Below, piece by piece: positions 1-13,252 of a stretch of DNA of 64,000 bases. Both the position numbers and the translations under genes were made by a program. This DNA is from Linepithema humile. Lineage: Eukaryota > Arthropoda > Insecta > Hymenoptera > Formicidae. The stretch covers positions 4,960,001 through 5,024,000 of the forward strand of contig NC_090134.1 in the NCBI RefSeq assembly GCF_040581485.1. The letters are read 5' to 3'. The notes beneath the pieces are model-generated. The model was given only the letters and a program-made list of their open reading frames with translations, had not been told where the DNA came from and ran no database searches. Within the stretch, counting starts at the first letter, position 1. The number at the start of each line of letters is the position of its first letter.

Positions 1-1037
1 TTGCATAGTGCGCACCGTTCGAATTACTTTTCATATTTCCTATCTGAACCAGAGGAATTACAACATAAATCAGAGTATTGTACGCCAACAATACTCGCGC
101 GAGCGTCGAATTCGCGAAAACGATCAAGGGGAACCCGTGTTTTTCGAGGCGGAAAATCAATTTATGCCGTCTAACAAACGAAATTAACATCAGCGGCGCC
201 AATAAAGCCCGGGATAAAAGCCCGGGCAGATATCAAATACAATTTCTGTTAAAACAGTTACTTCCTCCTGGCTGTCCGTTCGTCCGAGACGAGACGGCCA
301 GTCTTGAGGGAGTCCATTAACGTCGGATGGCCGGACGGGTACCGGAAGTCCCGAGGGAACCACAAACGGAAAAAGCGGTGTGGCAGGAGCAGACTGTCGA
401 GCGGACTGAAGAAGAAGCGGCGGCGAAGAAAAAGGGTGCAATACCGGGCGAGTCGGTATTAAACGGATTCTGCGGTTCTCGCCATCCGCCGCCTCTCGTA
501 TCGCCTGCACACGCGCCGCAATTGCTATTTATTACCCGGAGGTTATCAAAAATCGCTTCTGCGAACGCCTCCTCCCCCGAATCGATTAAGCCTTGACCGT
601 TCGGCCAGGCCGCGCGAGCATCCCGGTGTCCTCGACGCGAAACGAGAGACGACGATGTATCGCGTTAATCCATTTCGCGCCACTCCATTACTCTCATACC
701 GAATTCTCTTGCCGAGATTAGCACACTCGCGCGCGCGCAAAAAAAGAGAGAACAAAAGGAAAGCCTTTACCTTCCGCTGCTCTTTCTCTCGGCGTGTAAA
801 TGTCACATCGAAACGGGGCTCCTGTCTCCTCGTGTACCCTGTAATTCTTTTTTTTTTCTTTAGCTCTTTTCGTTCTCTACCTCCCAGAGGATAACGTACC
901 GCCTTTTGCCCGGCTCGGGCTAACGATGGGCACTTAAAGTTTAATCTACCTAATTAATAGTGCTCGTCTATTACCGGGAGAGTCTCCTCATATTTTTTGA
1001 CCCTCGCGAGGTATTCCCGCCGGCCATAACCCTTCCA

Positions 1038-1050
1038 GGGGGGGGGGGGG
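1038..1050 (+). repeat. Homopolymer of 13 G
   Basis: Thirteen consecutive G. The length may not be exact in the assembly, because such runs are error-prone to sequence. Confidence 0.9.
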
Positions 1051-4000
1051 CAAAAAGCGGCTCGGCTAATGTAGGGAAATAGCTGTTTCCTATGTTTTCA
1101 ACTTTTTTCCGTTTGCGCCTTCACCCTCTGACACTCGCGTCCGGCGTGTTTCTCCTCGTGTTGCACGGCTTTGAATGCAATCAAATGAAATTTTTGCATT
1201 TGCGAAATTGCCGCCGGTTATCCTCAAACGATTAAACTGATCTTTGTGAGTTCAAACTGACAATGAGATTGAAACATGAATTATGAAAAATAAACTATAC
1301 TAAGAAAAAACGAGGAAATCTGGAAAAGAACATGTTTTTTACGTCGGAAGATACAATATTTAAAAAGTCACGATTTAATATACACTTCTATTGTAGATAA
1401 ATATTTTCAATATTTTCATTATTCTTTATTCGAGTTAAATCGTCTTTCAATAAATTTTCCTCCATTTTTCTGTGAAAATTTCACACTTAAACTTTTTTAA
1501 CAAAGAGACAAAGATATAATTAACAATTATCCTGAATTATCGAATTATTTAATGTTTATATTATGATAAACAGGAATCTCAATTAAAATCCTGTCCGTTT
1601 CGTAACAAAAGTTGGTATCGATTAATCGTGTCGCTCAATTAACTCGCATAATAGTAATTCGTAGACTCGAACATGTTTTGCAATTGAATAAATGTAATTA
1701 TGTTATCCTCTGTACGGTTTAATGATGCGATAATGGTACTTAATCACTTCGTTAATTAATCACATTCGATTATAATAGCGCTATAAAATAGGCGATGAAA
1801 ATAATGAAATATTTTGAAGCTTACAGATATATGTAAAGTTAGAATTGCTATCATACACAGATATTAATTAATTTTCAAATTTAATTATATAAACTAATAT
1901 AGCCTAATTAAGAAATTTACATCAATGTTTCTGTTAATAAAAAATCAAATTATAAATTTGATTAAAAAAACACATAAATGAAGCAAAATGTGTCGAGTTT
2001 AAAACTATATTTGACGCATGATGCATTTTAATTAATCCTAACAAGAAGGACACAACGTTTATTCACACGGAATTTTTTTCGAAGAAATTTCTAATGTAAA
2101 ATCCTCTGTCGTAATTGTATTTCGAGTTTGTATATCAACTCGCATTGTTCCGACGCGGAAAATGGTTTTCTCGAAGTCTGTGGAAATGATCGACACCGTT
2201 CGTTGAGATCTCGCGTTATCTCGATGTGCCCTTTCTTTCTTTCTTCTCGCTTACGCGCAACGCGTTTTTTCTCTCCGTTGCCGTTGCCCCCCGCCGCCAT
2301 CCTGTCGATATATCTCGAATCGGCGAGCAGGACCATTAATTTCATTTTATCGCCACGCGGGACTCGAAGCGGCCGGCGCGGTAATGCGTTTTAAATGTAA
2401 AACAGGCTAAGGCCTACGGCGCTAACGGGAAGAGCTCGCGATAAAATTTGATTCAGACTCGCTCGCGCATCTCTTCGCGAACTTTTCGGACAAGGCTATT
2501 GTTAAAACAGCTAATTATGAAATGCAGAGAGAAAATGAAATAATTTTACAAATGGCAAGTACATGCCACTTCTCTGCACTTGGTAAAATTATCAAAAAAT
2601 CGTGAGGAAAAATTTCGCATAATTTATAATGCGCCTAATGCGATTTTGCATAATTTAGATTTAATAGTATCTAATACGACACTAAATTTTGTGTGTCGTA
2701 CGTCTCGTCTCCTAGCACAATGACACAAGCTATTATCGCGTATCCGAGAAACACAGCTGATCGGCTACAAGAAGATTCCGGGTGTGGGTTGCTCATGGAA
2801 ATGGACCGACGAGACGGGTATCGTCTGTCGTTAAGCGGCTCAACCATCCCGCCCAACCATCCAAAGTTCGTCCTTCCACCCTGCGCGCTCTTCTATCACG
2901 AAGGATAGGACGAGAGCGCTCGCTGGTCGACTTTATGAATATTCTCTTTGTATCCGTCCCTTGATGCACTCGTACGCTTAGAAAATGTCAGTGAGCACGG
3001 CATCTTGAGCCGATAAATGACCGTTCTCGTACCACAACGCAGTGACAACACCTTAATGGAAAAAGGATTATTTCGCGGGTAAATTAAAGGATACTTTGCG
3101 CGCACATTGATAAGTATTACGCTCAAAGAGGATAGTACATTAAGCCGCATTATTAATAAATTAATATTGAGTTTGTAACCATACACTACGCCGTACAACC
3201 GTTAATTAGTTCTTAGATTAGTTGGATTCTCGATATTTCTTTAAAAGAAAGTTTAATTAGTTCTTAATATCTGTAGACAGAAGTTAAATTACCATTTCTG
3301 CTTTACTCTTTTGATTTAACTATCAAATTGATAATTCTCTTATTATTTAATTTGTTTTATGTCTGAGTAAAAAGACTCGAATTCGTCGGAAAGTATTCCG
3401 GTGAAAATCGATGCAAATCTTGTGTGAAGCATTCTGTATACACCTTTGTTTACCACAGGCCGGACGTCTGTGGTCGCTTTAAATCATCCCGTCAAGCTAC
3501 CAACGTATCAACACGAACTGCAAGCAAGTGTAGCGACTCACTGAATATGTAAGTTGACGTTTTCGGCCGGTCGGTTGTTCGATTGGCTAACCGGCTATCG
3601 TGCATACAGGGTGATCGGCTATTCGAATTGCACCACCGATAGTCAGTGCATCGTGAGGTCAGTCGACGGTGGGATTAATTATGCAGCGGACCCCGGGCCA
3701 GTGCAATGTTCGCCTGTCCACCGGCCAATTAACTCCGAAAACATCCACGAGCCACGAAATCCAAGCGGTCGGTGTGTCATTCCGGAAGGTGGTCAGGGGT
3801 GCGAGCGGCGCGGCGGAGTCGTTCGGCGTGTAGCTGATGCATCTTCGTAATTTAAATGAAAAAACCATTACGCAAATAAACGCTTATAAATACCCGAATC
3901 GATGTCGGGACCGGCGCGCGGTCAATGACACTTCTCACGCGAAAGTATCGCGAGACAGGATTTCTCGAGCTCCGTTTCGACTAAATAGTCCGCGAGATCG

Positions 4001-5735
4001 ATTTATGTTAATCCGTTTCGTCGCACGTAACCAGTAATTCCCTCATCGATGTTCAGTGCTCGCGCGTTTTAATAATCAGGCTTCATTACGGCCCAAGCTT
4101 TAATCGCGCGTTTGAACTATATAAATTACGAGCCATATTCTCATAATGGACAGAGAAGTAGCTTTTGCCAATTGAAAAGAAATAGAAAAATCTTTTTTCG
4201 ACGCCATGGAGTTCAAAATAACTCTAACAGATACTTAAATATTTGTCGCGCAGTGCTATTATGACTTGTTTTCTTACTATTTTTATTTAAAGCGATACAA
4301 TGACAAAATTAAATTATTCTAATTTTGATATTTTATTTTGTCACATTTCTGAATCAAATTATCGAGCTTTTCTTTTAAGAAGACATTAAAGAGAAAAATA
4401 AGTTATAAAACATAAAAATATCTTTCTAATTCGAATGCATTTCTACTTTTTCATACTTTTGACGCCAGCAATAAATATAGATTTTCAGATCTAGTTATAG
4501 ATATTGTTTTCATGCGATTGCTAGGTTGAAATTTGCGCTGTACAACGAAATTAGAAGTCGGGTGTTGACCTGACTGGTATTTTGGAACTCTTTATATATA
4601 TAGCTTTTTCGGAGTCACGACACTCTAATGCCGTAAAACAATTATGATTTGCATATAAGAGAGAAAAATGGAGAAAGAAGCTTGCGCTCGCAGAATATCT
4701 GCATCTGCAGATCTTTAGCAAACTCCGTCAAGTGACACGGACGAAGCTGGACGAGAAGGGCCGTTTACGGACATTTATCCCGTTCAGCTGGGTTTATCGT
4801 GCGCACGAAGTAAATTGGCAACGGCCGCCGCTAAATACCAGGAATACAGTTTCCATCGGTAACGGCGATCATTCGTTCCGCCCTAATCTGCTTCTACAAA
4901 GGTCTGCTCGAATTCAACGGCGAAATGGATGCGCGTATATATATCGAGGAGCGTCCGCCAATCAATTAGTTTTACATGTAATATATAGTCCTGTCGATTT
5001 GGCACAATACTGATCCGTCTAGGATAACAAATCTGATACGATAGAAGATTGAGCGACAAATTTCTGAATAACAATAAACAACATTGACACTTCATGAATC
5101 CTTTGAAAAATTACGACAATATATATTTTTTTTCGAGAATATATAATAAAATTTTAACTTTTAATTTTGAGTCACAAAGATATTTGTTGTTGAAAATTGA
5201 AAAACTATAGAGAGGAACATGTAACTGAGTTCTCAAAAAATATTTGTCTTTAGAAAAATGTGAGTAAAAGCTTTTTAGCATTATTAAAAAATACCATTTG
5301 TATAATTAATACAACAGACAGAAAATCAGAAGTAGCTGATCTAAAATGCCTCCATTCTATCTATTCGAAACTTGCGTCATTGAGATGAATTTTTCCGTCC
5401 TCGATACTGCCGTCGTTAATTCAGTACGCGGCACGATAGTCACGCAAATTTGAACCTCGTATCGGTAATTAACGCGCCGACTTTATCATTGCTCACGCGC
5501 CCGTCGAGAAACTTCTCCGTCCAAAAATTATACCGGCGCGTCGCCGCCGCGGTCCGATCGTCCCATCGCCGCCGTGTGTGCGTGCCATTTACACGCACGA
5601 TTGCACATCGACGATGCGGCTGCGACTGTGTTCGCGTGGCAACAGTCGAACGAGGGTCGGAAGGTACACAGTTATTGCATTAACTCATCATTGTCATTTT
5701 TATCACGTGCCCACTTGAATCAACAGAGAAAGCTT

Positions 5736-5751
5736 CCCCCCCCCTCCCCCC
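5736..5751 (+). repeat. C-rich tract (C9-T-C6)
   Basis: Nine C, one T and six C within a pyrimidine-rich segment. Confidence 0.9.
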
Positions 5752-6265
5752 TTCGCCGGTTGATGCCCTCTCGGTGTGGACCTTTAACGCACTTCCTCCT
5801 CCCTCCCTTATCATCCTGCGCCCACCATCCGCTCGTCACTCATCTAACTAAACTCTCTCCTCTCGCGAGCTCCAAAAAGCCGGTCCTCTTGTTTTCGCGC
5901 AACTCTTGAGCCCACGCAATCCACGGGAAGGGGTTAGTGCGCGCCGCCGCCAGTTCGAGTCGTGTCCCCTTCGTCCCCTATGGCGGATTAGCCACTAACG
6001 ACTCGTGTTACTCGTTCGCGACGCAATTTTCCCTCCATTCCACAGTCCCTCCCGCCCACCTCGTGTGCACATTCGTCTCGTAGCCCTCTATTCTTCTGCT
6101 ATGTTTGGCTCGTTTCCGATGGTTTTCACCGGCGACTATTAATTTTTAAGCCAACCTCGTGTATCTGACAAATAAACAAATTTTTCAGATCTAATGTACG
6201 ATACATTCGAGGAATTCTTTTAACTTCCAACTATTTGATTTTAAAAAATTTTACTTTGCTTAGCA

Positions 6266-6278
6266 TTTTTTTTTTTTT
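6266..6278 (+). repeat. Poly-T tract (13 T)
   Basis: Thirteen consecutive T in AT-rich sequence; no flanking duplication seen. Confidence 0.9.
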
Positions 6279-9200
6279 CTAATCAAACTTTCTTCGAAAA
6301 TTATGCGCTTGCATGAAACAATTAATATTGAATCGACATTGAAACTTGACGTTAACACAATTGTGATCGTTTTTGATTTAATATTATCAATATCTGATTT
6401 CACAAATAATCGTGCATCTAGCAATGGGATAGCGCTTAACCGCATGGCAACGAGAAAGTAAGTTCATAAACTATCGCGGTTAAAATCGAACGGGATCAAT
6501 TTATTCTCCAATAGATTCGCAGCACGTAATATGGGATCAAAAGGGAGAAGGAAACGAAGTTGCAGCTTGCTCCGACGAGTCACTACGATAGATTCCAAGG
6601 GCAATATTGCAATAGAAACTTACCTATAAACGCATTTTCATGATTCGATCGATACCACGCGGCTCTCGCGTTTCGAGCGATCGCATCATCACCGTCGTTA
6701 TAAACAGATCAACGAAACTCGATTCCGTTTATGTCGTCACGCGTGTCTGCCGTATGAGAGCGTATGAGTTCCGAGATTGATTTTGTATATTTCATACGTA
6801 TCCTCGGAGACCATCTTTCCGCAGCACCGGCTAGCGTTGGCGCACCGTAATAAAGTTCTTACCAAGGCTTGCCGGCTTGCAATATGCGACTCTGCACTAC
6901 CATAAAGAGACAAATTCAAAGGGAATGCTGGAGCAGATACCAGTCACGCATGAATCCTTCAAGGATTCCAGGCTAGCTCGTGTGAACATCGACGGCATTG
7001 TTTATTCAGACTCTCAGTCGTGTCTACGATATTCTCTGCAAAATTCAACGACGATGCTCTGTGCACAGGAATAAATATTAATAATGTGGCTCTCGAGAGA
7101 AAAATTTACATCATTCGCGAAATTGAGCATTGAATAAAACTTTCCTGGCGTGAAACAAAAAACTTCATCTTAAAGAATAAAAAAAATTTATATTTTCTGT
7201 GAATAAAACTTTTTGAAATAGATGATACAAAATAATTCTAGAGACAAAATTTTTATGTAAATAATTATTAAATAAATAATACATATAAATAGATAAAAAC
7301 TTAAACACACAACGTGAAAGACCAAAAGACGATATTTGACTGATATTCTGATATTTTACACGCTGATGTTTCTTGATAAATTTCTCAAATTTCCTCGAAT
7401 TTCATATCTTTGGATCAAAATTAGCTATCTCGAATTAAGTCAACCGGATCGATGTCCTCGAATTACGACTCGGCGGCTACGTCGTGTTAAGGTATCAACA
7501 CGATGATGTTTCCGATAGACCTCGGTCGAACACCTGGCGGGCGCGCCGCAGGCCAACGACCGGGATTAATTACGGTCGTTTGTCCGTCGATTTGCGCCGA
7601 AATCAAATCGCAGCGATCGCATATGCGCGCGCGTGCACGCACCGTCGCTGGCGCAGCAGCAATGTCCAAGGAACATAACGGATGGGCATCGCGAGGTATA
7701 GTAACCTGGGGAACCTGCCACGTCGAGGGGGAATCCGTTGCGCGAACCCGTCGGCCGCCATTACTAAGCATTGTGTCTGCGGTTCCGGGCGATTTGTACC
7801 CTTGCCGACCATGCGTCAGGGACATTTATTAAACTGGCACTGCCATTCCGCCCCCGTCGCGTCCTCAAGAGAGACTGAAAAGAGAGGGTGTCCTACGAGC
7901 TCTCCTGGGGGCTGCGGTTATCGAAAGACCGAAGACTGCCGTGCGGCATCGTCACGACGCTCGTGAACGCTTCTGACAATTTGCGTCTCTGCTAATATTT
8001 CATCTGCTCACAAATAATGTTCTTGATTAGTTTCGAATCTTATCGGTGAAAATTACTGCAGTAAAGCCCACATTGGCGGAAGATCGTCAAATTTGCCGTC
8101 GCTTTTTTTTTTCTAAAATTATGATTATTTTATTAAGTTATCTATTAAAAGAAATTCGGCATCTCGAATCCAATATAAAATAAACAGTCCAAACTCATAA
8201 ATCTCTGCGCTTGGGATGATGATAGTGCAAAGTGTCAGAAGTTGCCAAAGAAATTTCTTTCTCTCAGCGATTTTCACACTCCAGACGGATCGTCCACAGT
8301 GCGAAATAGTGGGAACGCTGGCGTGTTCGCCGAAATTAAACAGCGTTTCCTCGGTAGTCCGGCGGTGCGGACGACCCCCAGAGTACGGCGCGCGTACTCG
8401 TTCCACCGCGTGTCCCGTTTACACCGAGATATTCATCGGCCGAGCAAACAGAAAGTGGGCAGACCGATTCATCGCTCGTGTCCAAGGTACTCTTTCGGAT
8501 TGCACGTGAAACGCGGGAGGAGGCGTAGGGAACGTAGACGTATATGTTATAAAACGAGCGAGAGAGAAGCGGAAATCTAATGCGGAAACGCAAAGCTGCG
8601 CTTCAATTTCACAGCCGCGCCGATTATCGTTATCGAATAACACCGTCAGAAATAATTTCCACTCTACGCATGCAATTTTTCATCGCTCTGTAGTATCTCT
8701 GTAAATATTTATTTTTACATATTTTAAGAACAGTGTATCTGAGAAAATCTGAAAACACTACTATTATTAGAGTTAATTCTACAAAAATTCACAATTCCCA
8801 TAAAATGAATCTTGTAAAATGATTAATTCTTAATGTACATAAAATGATTATTGCGTATAATTTTCCCAAGTATTTCTCCGACATAGAACCGCAAAATTAT
8901 GCATTTATCACGACGCAAAAGCATCCATAAATACTAATTTATTGACGTCGCTCAGCTAACTTACGCTAAACAGACACTAATGGATTCGCTATTTAGGCAA
9001 AGTGGCCTCGGCTGTGTAACTTACACGCGCATTTAGCCCAAGTTAATCTCGGGACTGCGGGACAGTACCTAGTGGTATATTTAGTAGTACCGATGCTCGT
9101 TAAGTCGCTTAGAACGTGTAATTATGACGGTGGCCCCGGAAACGAGCATCGTGGGCGCAGTCGATCCCAGGACACAAAGACCGAAGAACTAATGCGCTTG

Positions 9201-9344
9201 GGGTGGAATCTCGCTTTCTGAATGCGCAATGTGAGCGCAGAATATCGGTCTGCTGCGTTTGCAAATCACCAAATAAACTTCCAAATGTGCACTGATAGCG
9301 ATTGCTACGATTCAATGCCATGTGAAGCTAATGAACACGTCCCA

Positions 9345-9406
9345 ATGGCAGCCGCGAATTTTCTCCTGCAATTTAAATGCGATTTTGTGTTAGAATAGCG
9401 TCAATA
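9345..9406 (+). repeat. Dispersed direct repeat, copy 1 (62 bases)
   Basis: This copy begins ATGGCAGCCGCGAATTTTCT and ends AATAGCGTCAATA. It matches the copy at 10995-11053 with one substitution and one 3-base indel; the last 45 bases or so are identical. The flanks are unrelated. No coding potential or terminal repeat was seen in the unit. Confidence 0.9.
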
Positions 9407-10994
9407 TCTTTCGATGAAAATTAGCGGCGTTGTCGATGCACGATACGCTTATCTCGGTTTATTAGAAAAGGATAACGAAATAATAATGCGTGCGCTTGCC
9501 GAATTAATGTAATCATGCATCGTCGAATACGTGTCGTACTAATAACGATATCGCTATAATCTAAACAGTGATGTTGTTTACGAACGGTTTAATCAAATGT
9601 TGTAATTACGAATAATTTCCATTGGAATATTAACGCACATAGTGCGAGCATGTAACACTCGTATTACGCCGCGAAATATGTCTATAATATATGTATAACA
9701 TAGGTATACTTTACTAGTAATACATGTATTCACATTTTCGTGCCAAAGAAAAAAAACACGATTACGATCAAGAAAAATTTGTTTAGAAACCGACAAAGAA
9801 TGCAAATATTTTACTCTGATTGCCTATCATGCATGATAATAGAACACAATTAATCCTACCGATACAGAATCAGACAGGCTCATATGATAATTATTAATTG
9901 GTTTATTTAGCGCGATGGGCATCCACGCGCGGGAAAGCGCGCGGTTCTCGATCGCTGAATTAAACAGGAATTCATTTTGAAACATTCCCAGCCAATTTTA
10001 CACGCGACAAGCATATACAGGCGGAAAGAAGCACGAACTCTTTATGACACTCCGCTGATTCTTCTTTGCATTTCAGTGGCTGGTCTCGTTATAAATCTAT
10101 TTTGTTTTAGTCGCAAGTGCGATAGCTGTCAATGCTATACATTTTTATTTATAAAATTATTATTTCCGACAAAAAAGTAATGTATTTAGAATATTCTCTG
10201 TTTAGAAAATTTTTCCCATTAAAGTTAACTGTCTTAACAAAATATGAAAAATAAGGATATGTGACTTACATTTTCTATATTATATTAAATGCAGAAATAA
10301 GGAATATACAACATTATCAATCTACCGACATAATCGAAAGTCTGTACTTGATGGCTTACTAATTGAATGAAGTCATTAGATGGATTATAAATAACGAGTA
10401 ACAAGATACGGCTGAGTAAAAGAACATTAATCGTGGCGAGTTTCTCTCGTGATGGGAGCATTCGAAAAAAAAAGCGCAGATCGATAATACTGGCGGCTAA
10501 CAACAAAACGATTTTTCTCGTTCCTTCTCTTTACCTACAGTTTCCTTCCACCGCTAATTTGATTTTCTCTCTCTCTATTCGATTAAAACCCATTCCCTAA
10601 TTAAATGCCACTCGGACCATCTTTAGAACGTTTATAGATCACGTGTTACGGTCACATTTAGTGGTGGATCCGTAAATATAACAACCAGATTTTATCTGAA
10701 AATATGCGACTTGCCACTATCGAGATTAAAAATGAATATAAAATGGATATGTGAAACGGAAAAGATTTAATATGAATCAAATATTTCATGGCGTCTGTCA
10801 ATATTTAATTCAATGCTTAATTCAGAAATTATAATAGAAAAAGAAAAAAACAAAAATTTATTTATCTTAAAAATATCTCACTCTTTATAAAATATTTTAT
10901 ACTCTGAATCAAAAGGCACGTCACTATATTAATTTATTTTATCTTCAAAAATTGAAATAAAAGAGTGTTAAAATCGTAAAATTTAATTTTCACG
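9407..10994. other. Non-coding stretch between the two dispersed repeat copies
   Basis: Mostly AT-rich sequence with short frames only. It includes a pair of opposed CACTC and GAGTG sequences about 80 bases apart (near 10878 and 10965), but these have no matching flanking duplication. Confidence 0.6.
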
Positions 10995-11053
10995 ATGGCA
11001 GCGAATTTCCTCCTGCAATTTAAATGCGATTTTGTGTTAGAATAGCGTCAATA
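10995..11053 (+). repeat. Dispersed direct repeat, copy 2 (59 bases)
   Basis: This copy begins ATGGCAGCGAATTTCCTCCT and ends AATAGCGTCAATA. It lies about 1.65 kb downstream of copy 1 in the same orientation. It sits at the edge of an AT-rich segment, whereas copy 1 sits in a GC-balanced one, so the shared sequence stops sharply at both ends. Confidence 0.9.
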
Positions 11054-12270
11054 CCTGCGAGCCGATGTATTGTCATTGTAGCCATGAAATGCGTTTAATC
11101 GCTGGAGAATAATGTCGCGGTCTGCACAGTATATCATCGTAGCTGCTATTCCTTAATTACTGCACGGCAAATCGAAGCAGAAATCCGGATAATTATGCGA
11201 GTCAAACCGTCTAGCGTGGTCCGTATTTAGGTGTTCCTTTAGAATAGTTCGCGAGGGACTCGAGGAGTCCCTAAAACCACAGTGACCTCCAATTATCCTG
11301 TGGATACCACGTGGCCTACGTAGTCCGGTGGGTCCCCATGGACTGTCCGCAAACACCCTTGCTTCGCCCCTTCCTGCCGCCTGTATAATGCCTCCTAGAT
11401 TAATTCATTATTAAAATAACCCCATCGGTGAAACCTTGTTAACGCTGCGTATTAAAGCAACGCGTGCGGGAAATGAAATTAGCAAAGACACAGATCACAT
11501 TGGACGACGAAGGATCTACGCAAAGAAATTTTTTTTTATCACGTTGAGTTAAATAATGAATTCTGCTTGCTAAATTAATTTTCTCACTATAATTCAGCCG
11601 GAAGGAGACATTTAGTATTCTTACGAAATCTTGTTTCATGAATTATACATATTAATAGCTACGAAAGAGAAAAGTACGTTTTGGTTTTTATTACCATATT
11701 ATTATATTTAAAAAATTATGTTTTATGCAATGGAAATTATAACACTAATTTATTTAAAAATATTCTCAAAACTTCTGAAATATTTATAATATCTATCTAT
11801 AATAGAACAGTTCTCAGATATTTTAGAAATTTTTTTAGAGCAACCATGAATTCGGGTTTGAAAGGGAAGTTTCCTTGTACCTTCTACCTTTGCCGGAAAA
11901 GGGTTATCACATAAATTTGCAAATACAAGGGCTACTGTCGGCAATGACGAACTCTAAACTCGATCTCCGTATTTAATGTCACGCGCGATTGGCCAGTATT
12001 TGGGGTGCGACGTCCGGTTCGAACTCCGGGAGACTAAAATCAGAGGTCCTCATTAGGCATTCTAGGGTCAGGAAGGGTGTCTAGGGCGACCGACTTCTCT
12101 TCTGTCTTACTCGTAGCGACACTGAGACGAGGGAGCCTAAGACCGGACATTTCAATAAAGCTCGGCGAACGCGTAGGTTCAAACCACTGACCGCGGTGAG
12201 TTCTGGTCAGCAGCTTCCTCGGACGAAATTGCGCATGTCCTTTAGCCCGCGGGACAGTACGTCGAAATAA

Positions 12271-12290
12271 CGACGATCGATCGATCGTCG
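12271..12290. repeat. Perfect 20-base palindrome
   Basis: CGACGATCGA is followed directly by its reverse complement TCGATCGTCG, with no spacer. The core is an alternating GATC/CGAT repeat, so simple-sequence origin is possible. Confidence 0.9.
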
Positions 12291-13212
12291 CGTACATACG
12301 CGGCACGATAGAAATAAGAGATTCCGCAGAGATTTCCTAATACATCGCTTATTAAACGTAATTCCAAGCGTCCACGCTTGAAAATTTCCGCGATGCTCAA
12401 TTCCGTTTACAACAGCGAGTGACTCTTGTTATTGTACGAAGCACGAGAGACATGCAACAGTTTCCCTCGCGTGCTATTATGAATGATTTATTGTGTGTTA
12501 AATTTTTGTATGCAAATTATAAATGGTGAAATTGTATGCAATTGAAAAATATCTAGAATTTTGTAATCTTGTAAATAATTTTAATCCCATAAATAAAAAA
12601 TTATTTTACGGACTTTGTATTTTTTTTATAATCACAAATTATTATACTAATTTCATATTATCACAAGCGGAAAAGAGAAAAGATAGTTACAGAAATCAAG
12701 AATTAATGTAGAGTAAAATACAAAGAAGTATATTTCTTCTTGAATGTATCAGCCGTCTCAATCCCCTCAAATTAACGGAATGACTTCAACGGGAAGTTTT
12801 TCCAGCTTTATATGTTGCACACAGGATCATGTTCTTCCTCATAAATCCGCCACCCTCGCATCTTTGGACGTATCCGATTGCTTTGCGATATATGTGGCCT
12901 TTTTCCGAATCTCCTTTCTCGCAACTAAAATTTGATCTCGATTCGGGATAACTGATCTGTTGGTCGAAATAATTTCAACGCGGAAATATGGGATTCGATT
13001 GCAGTGTCAGTTATACTGATCAAATAATTGTCATACCAATAATAATATGTAAACATGTGCGCATAAAGTTTAACATGTGAAATTATCATTTGTTCAACAA
13101 TTAAATATTCAACTAAAATTTGCAAATATCAACTTTCGCCCTAATATCGTAATTTGAAAGAATCTCTTCTTTTTTGTTAAAAGAAATTTAAATAATTAAT
13201 TTTAGAAGAGAA

Positions 13213-13252
13213 ACAAGATTTGAAAAAAAAAAAAAAAAAAAAAACAAGATTT
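13213..13252 (+). repeat. 22-base poly-A flanked by a 9-base direct repeat
   Basis: ACAAGATTT lies at 13213-13221, then a single G, then 22 A at 13223-13244, then ACAAGATTT again at 13244-13252 (sharing the last A). The layout resembles a retro-insertion reduced to its poly-A tail with a short target-site duplication. Slippage inside an existing duplication could also produce it. Confidence 0.6.

Larger units (their letters stand above)
1..9344. other. Non-coding: probable KIF26-type intron, left part
   Basis: No exon with recognisable protein content was found. AT-rich segments lie at about 1180-2100, 4140-4560, 5090-5340, 7080-7440 and 8690-8940. CpG-rich ones lie at about 5400-6060 and 7440-7980. 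Open frames in the CpG-rich parts (up to 112 codons near 7487-7832) overlap in several frames and look like composition artefacts. If the kinesin gene continues leftwards on the minus strand, as expected, this is intron. None of the minus-strand frames resembles a kinesin motor (P-loop, switch I or switch II). Confidence 0.6.

Noticed and set aside
7487..7832. Overlapping 109- and 112-codon frames on both strands
   Set aside because: Mirror frames in CpG-rich DNA; no protein signature on either strand.
10878..10966. CACTC...GAGTG pair about 80 bases apart, resembling a shorter copy of the MITE
   Set aside because: The flanks do not match as a duplication and the ends diverge after a few bases in AT-rich sequence.
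12008..12030. tRNA-like B box GGTTCGAACTCC
   Set aside because: The loop is one base too long for a T arm, and no A box, anticodon arm or acceptor stem surrounds it.
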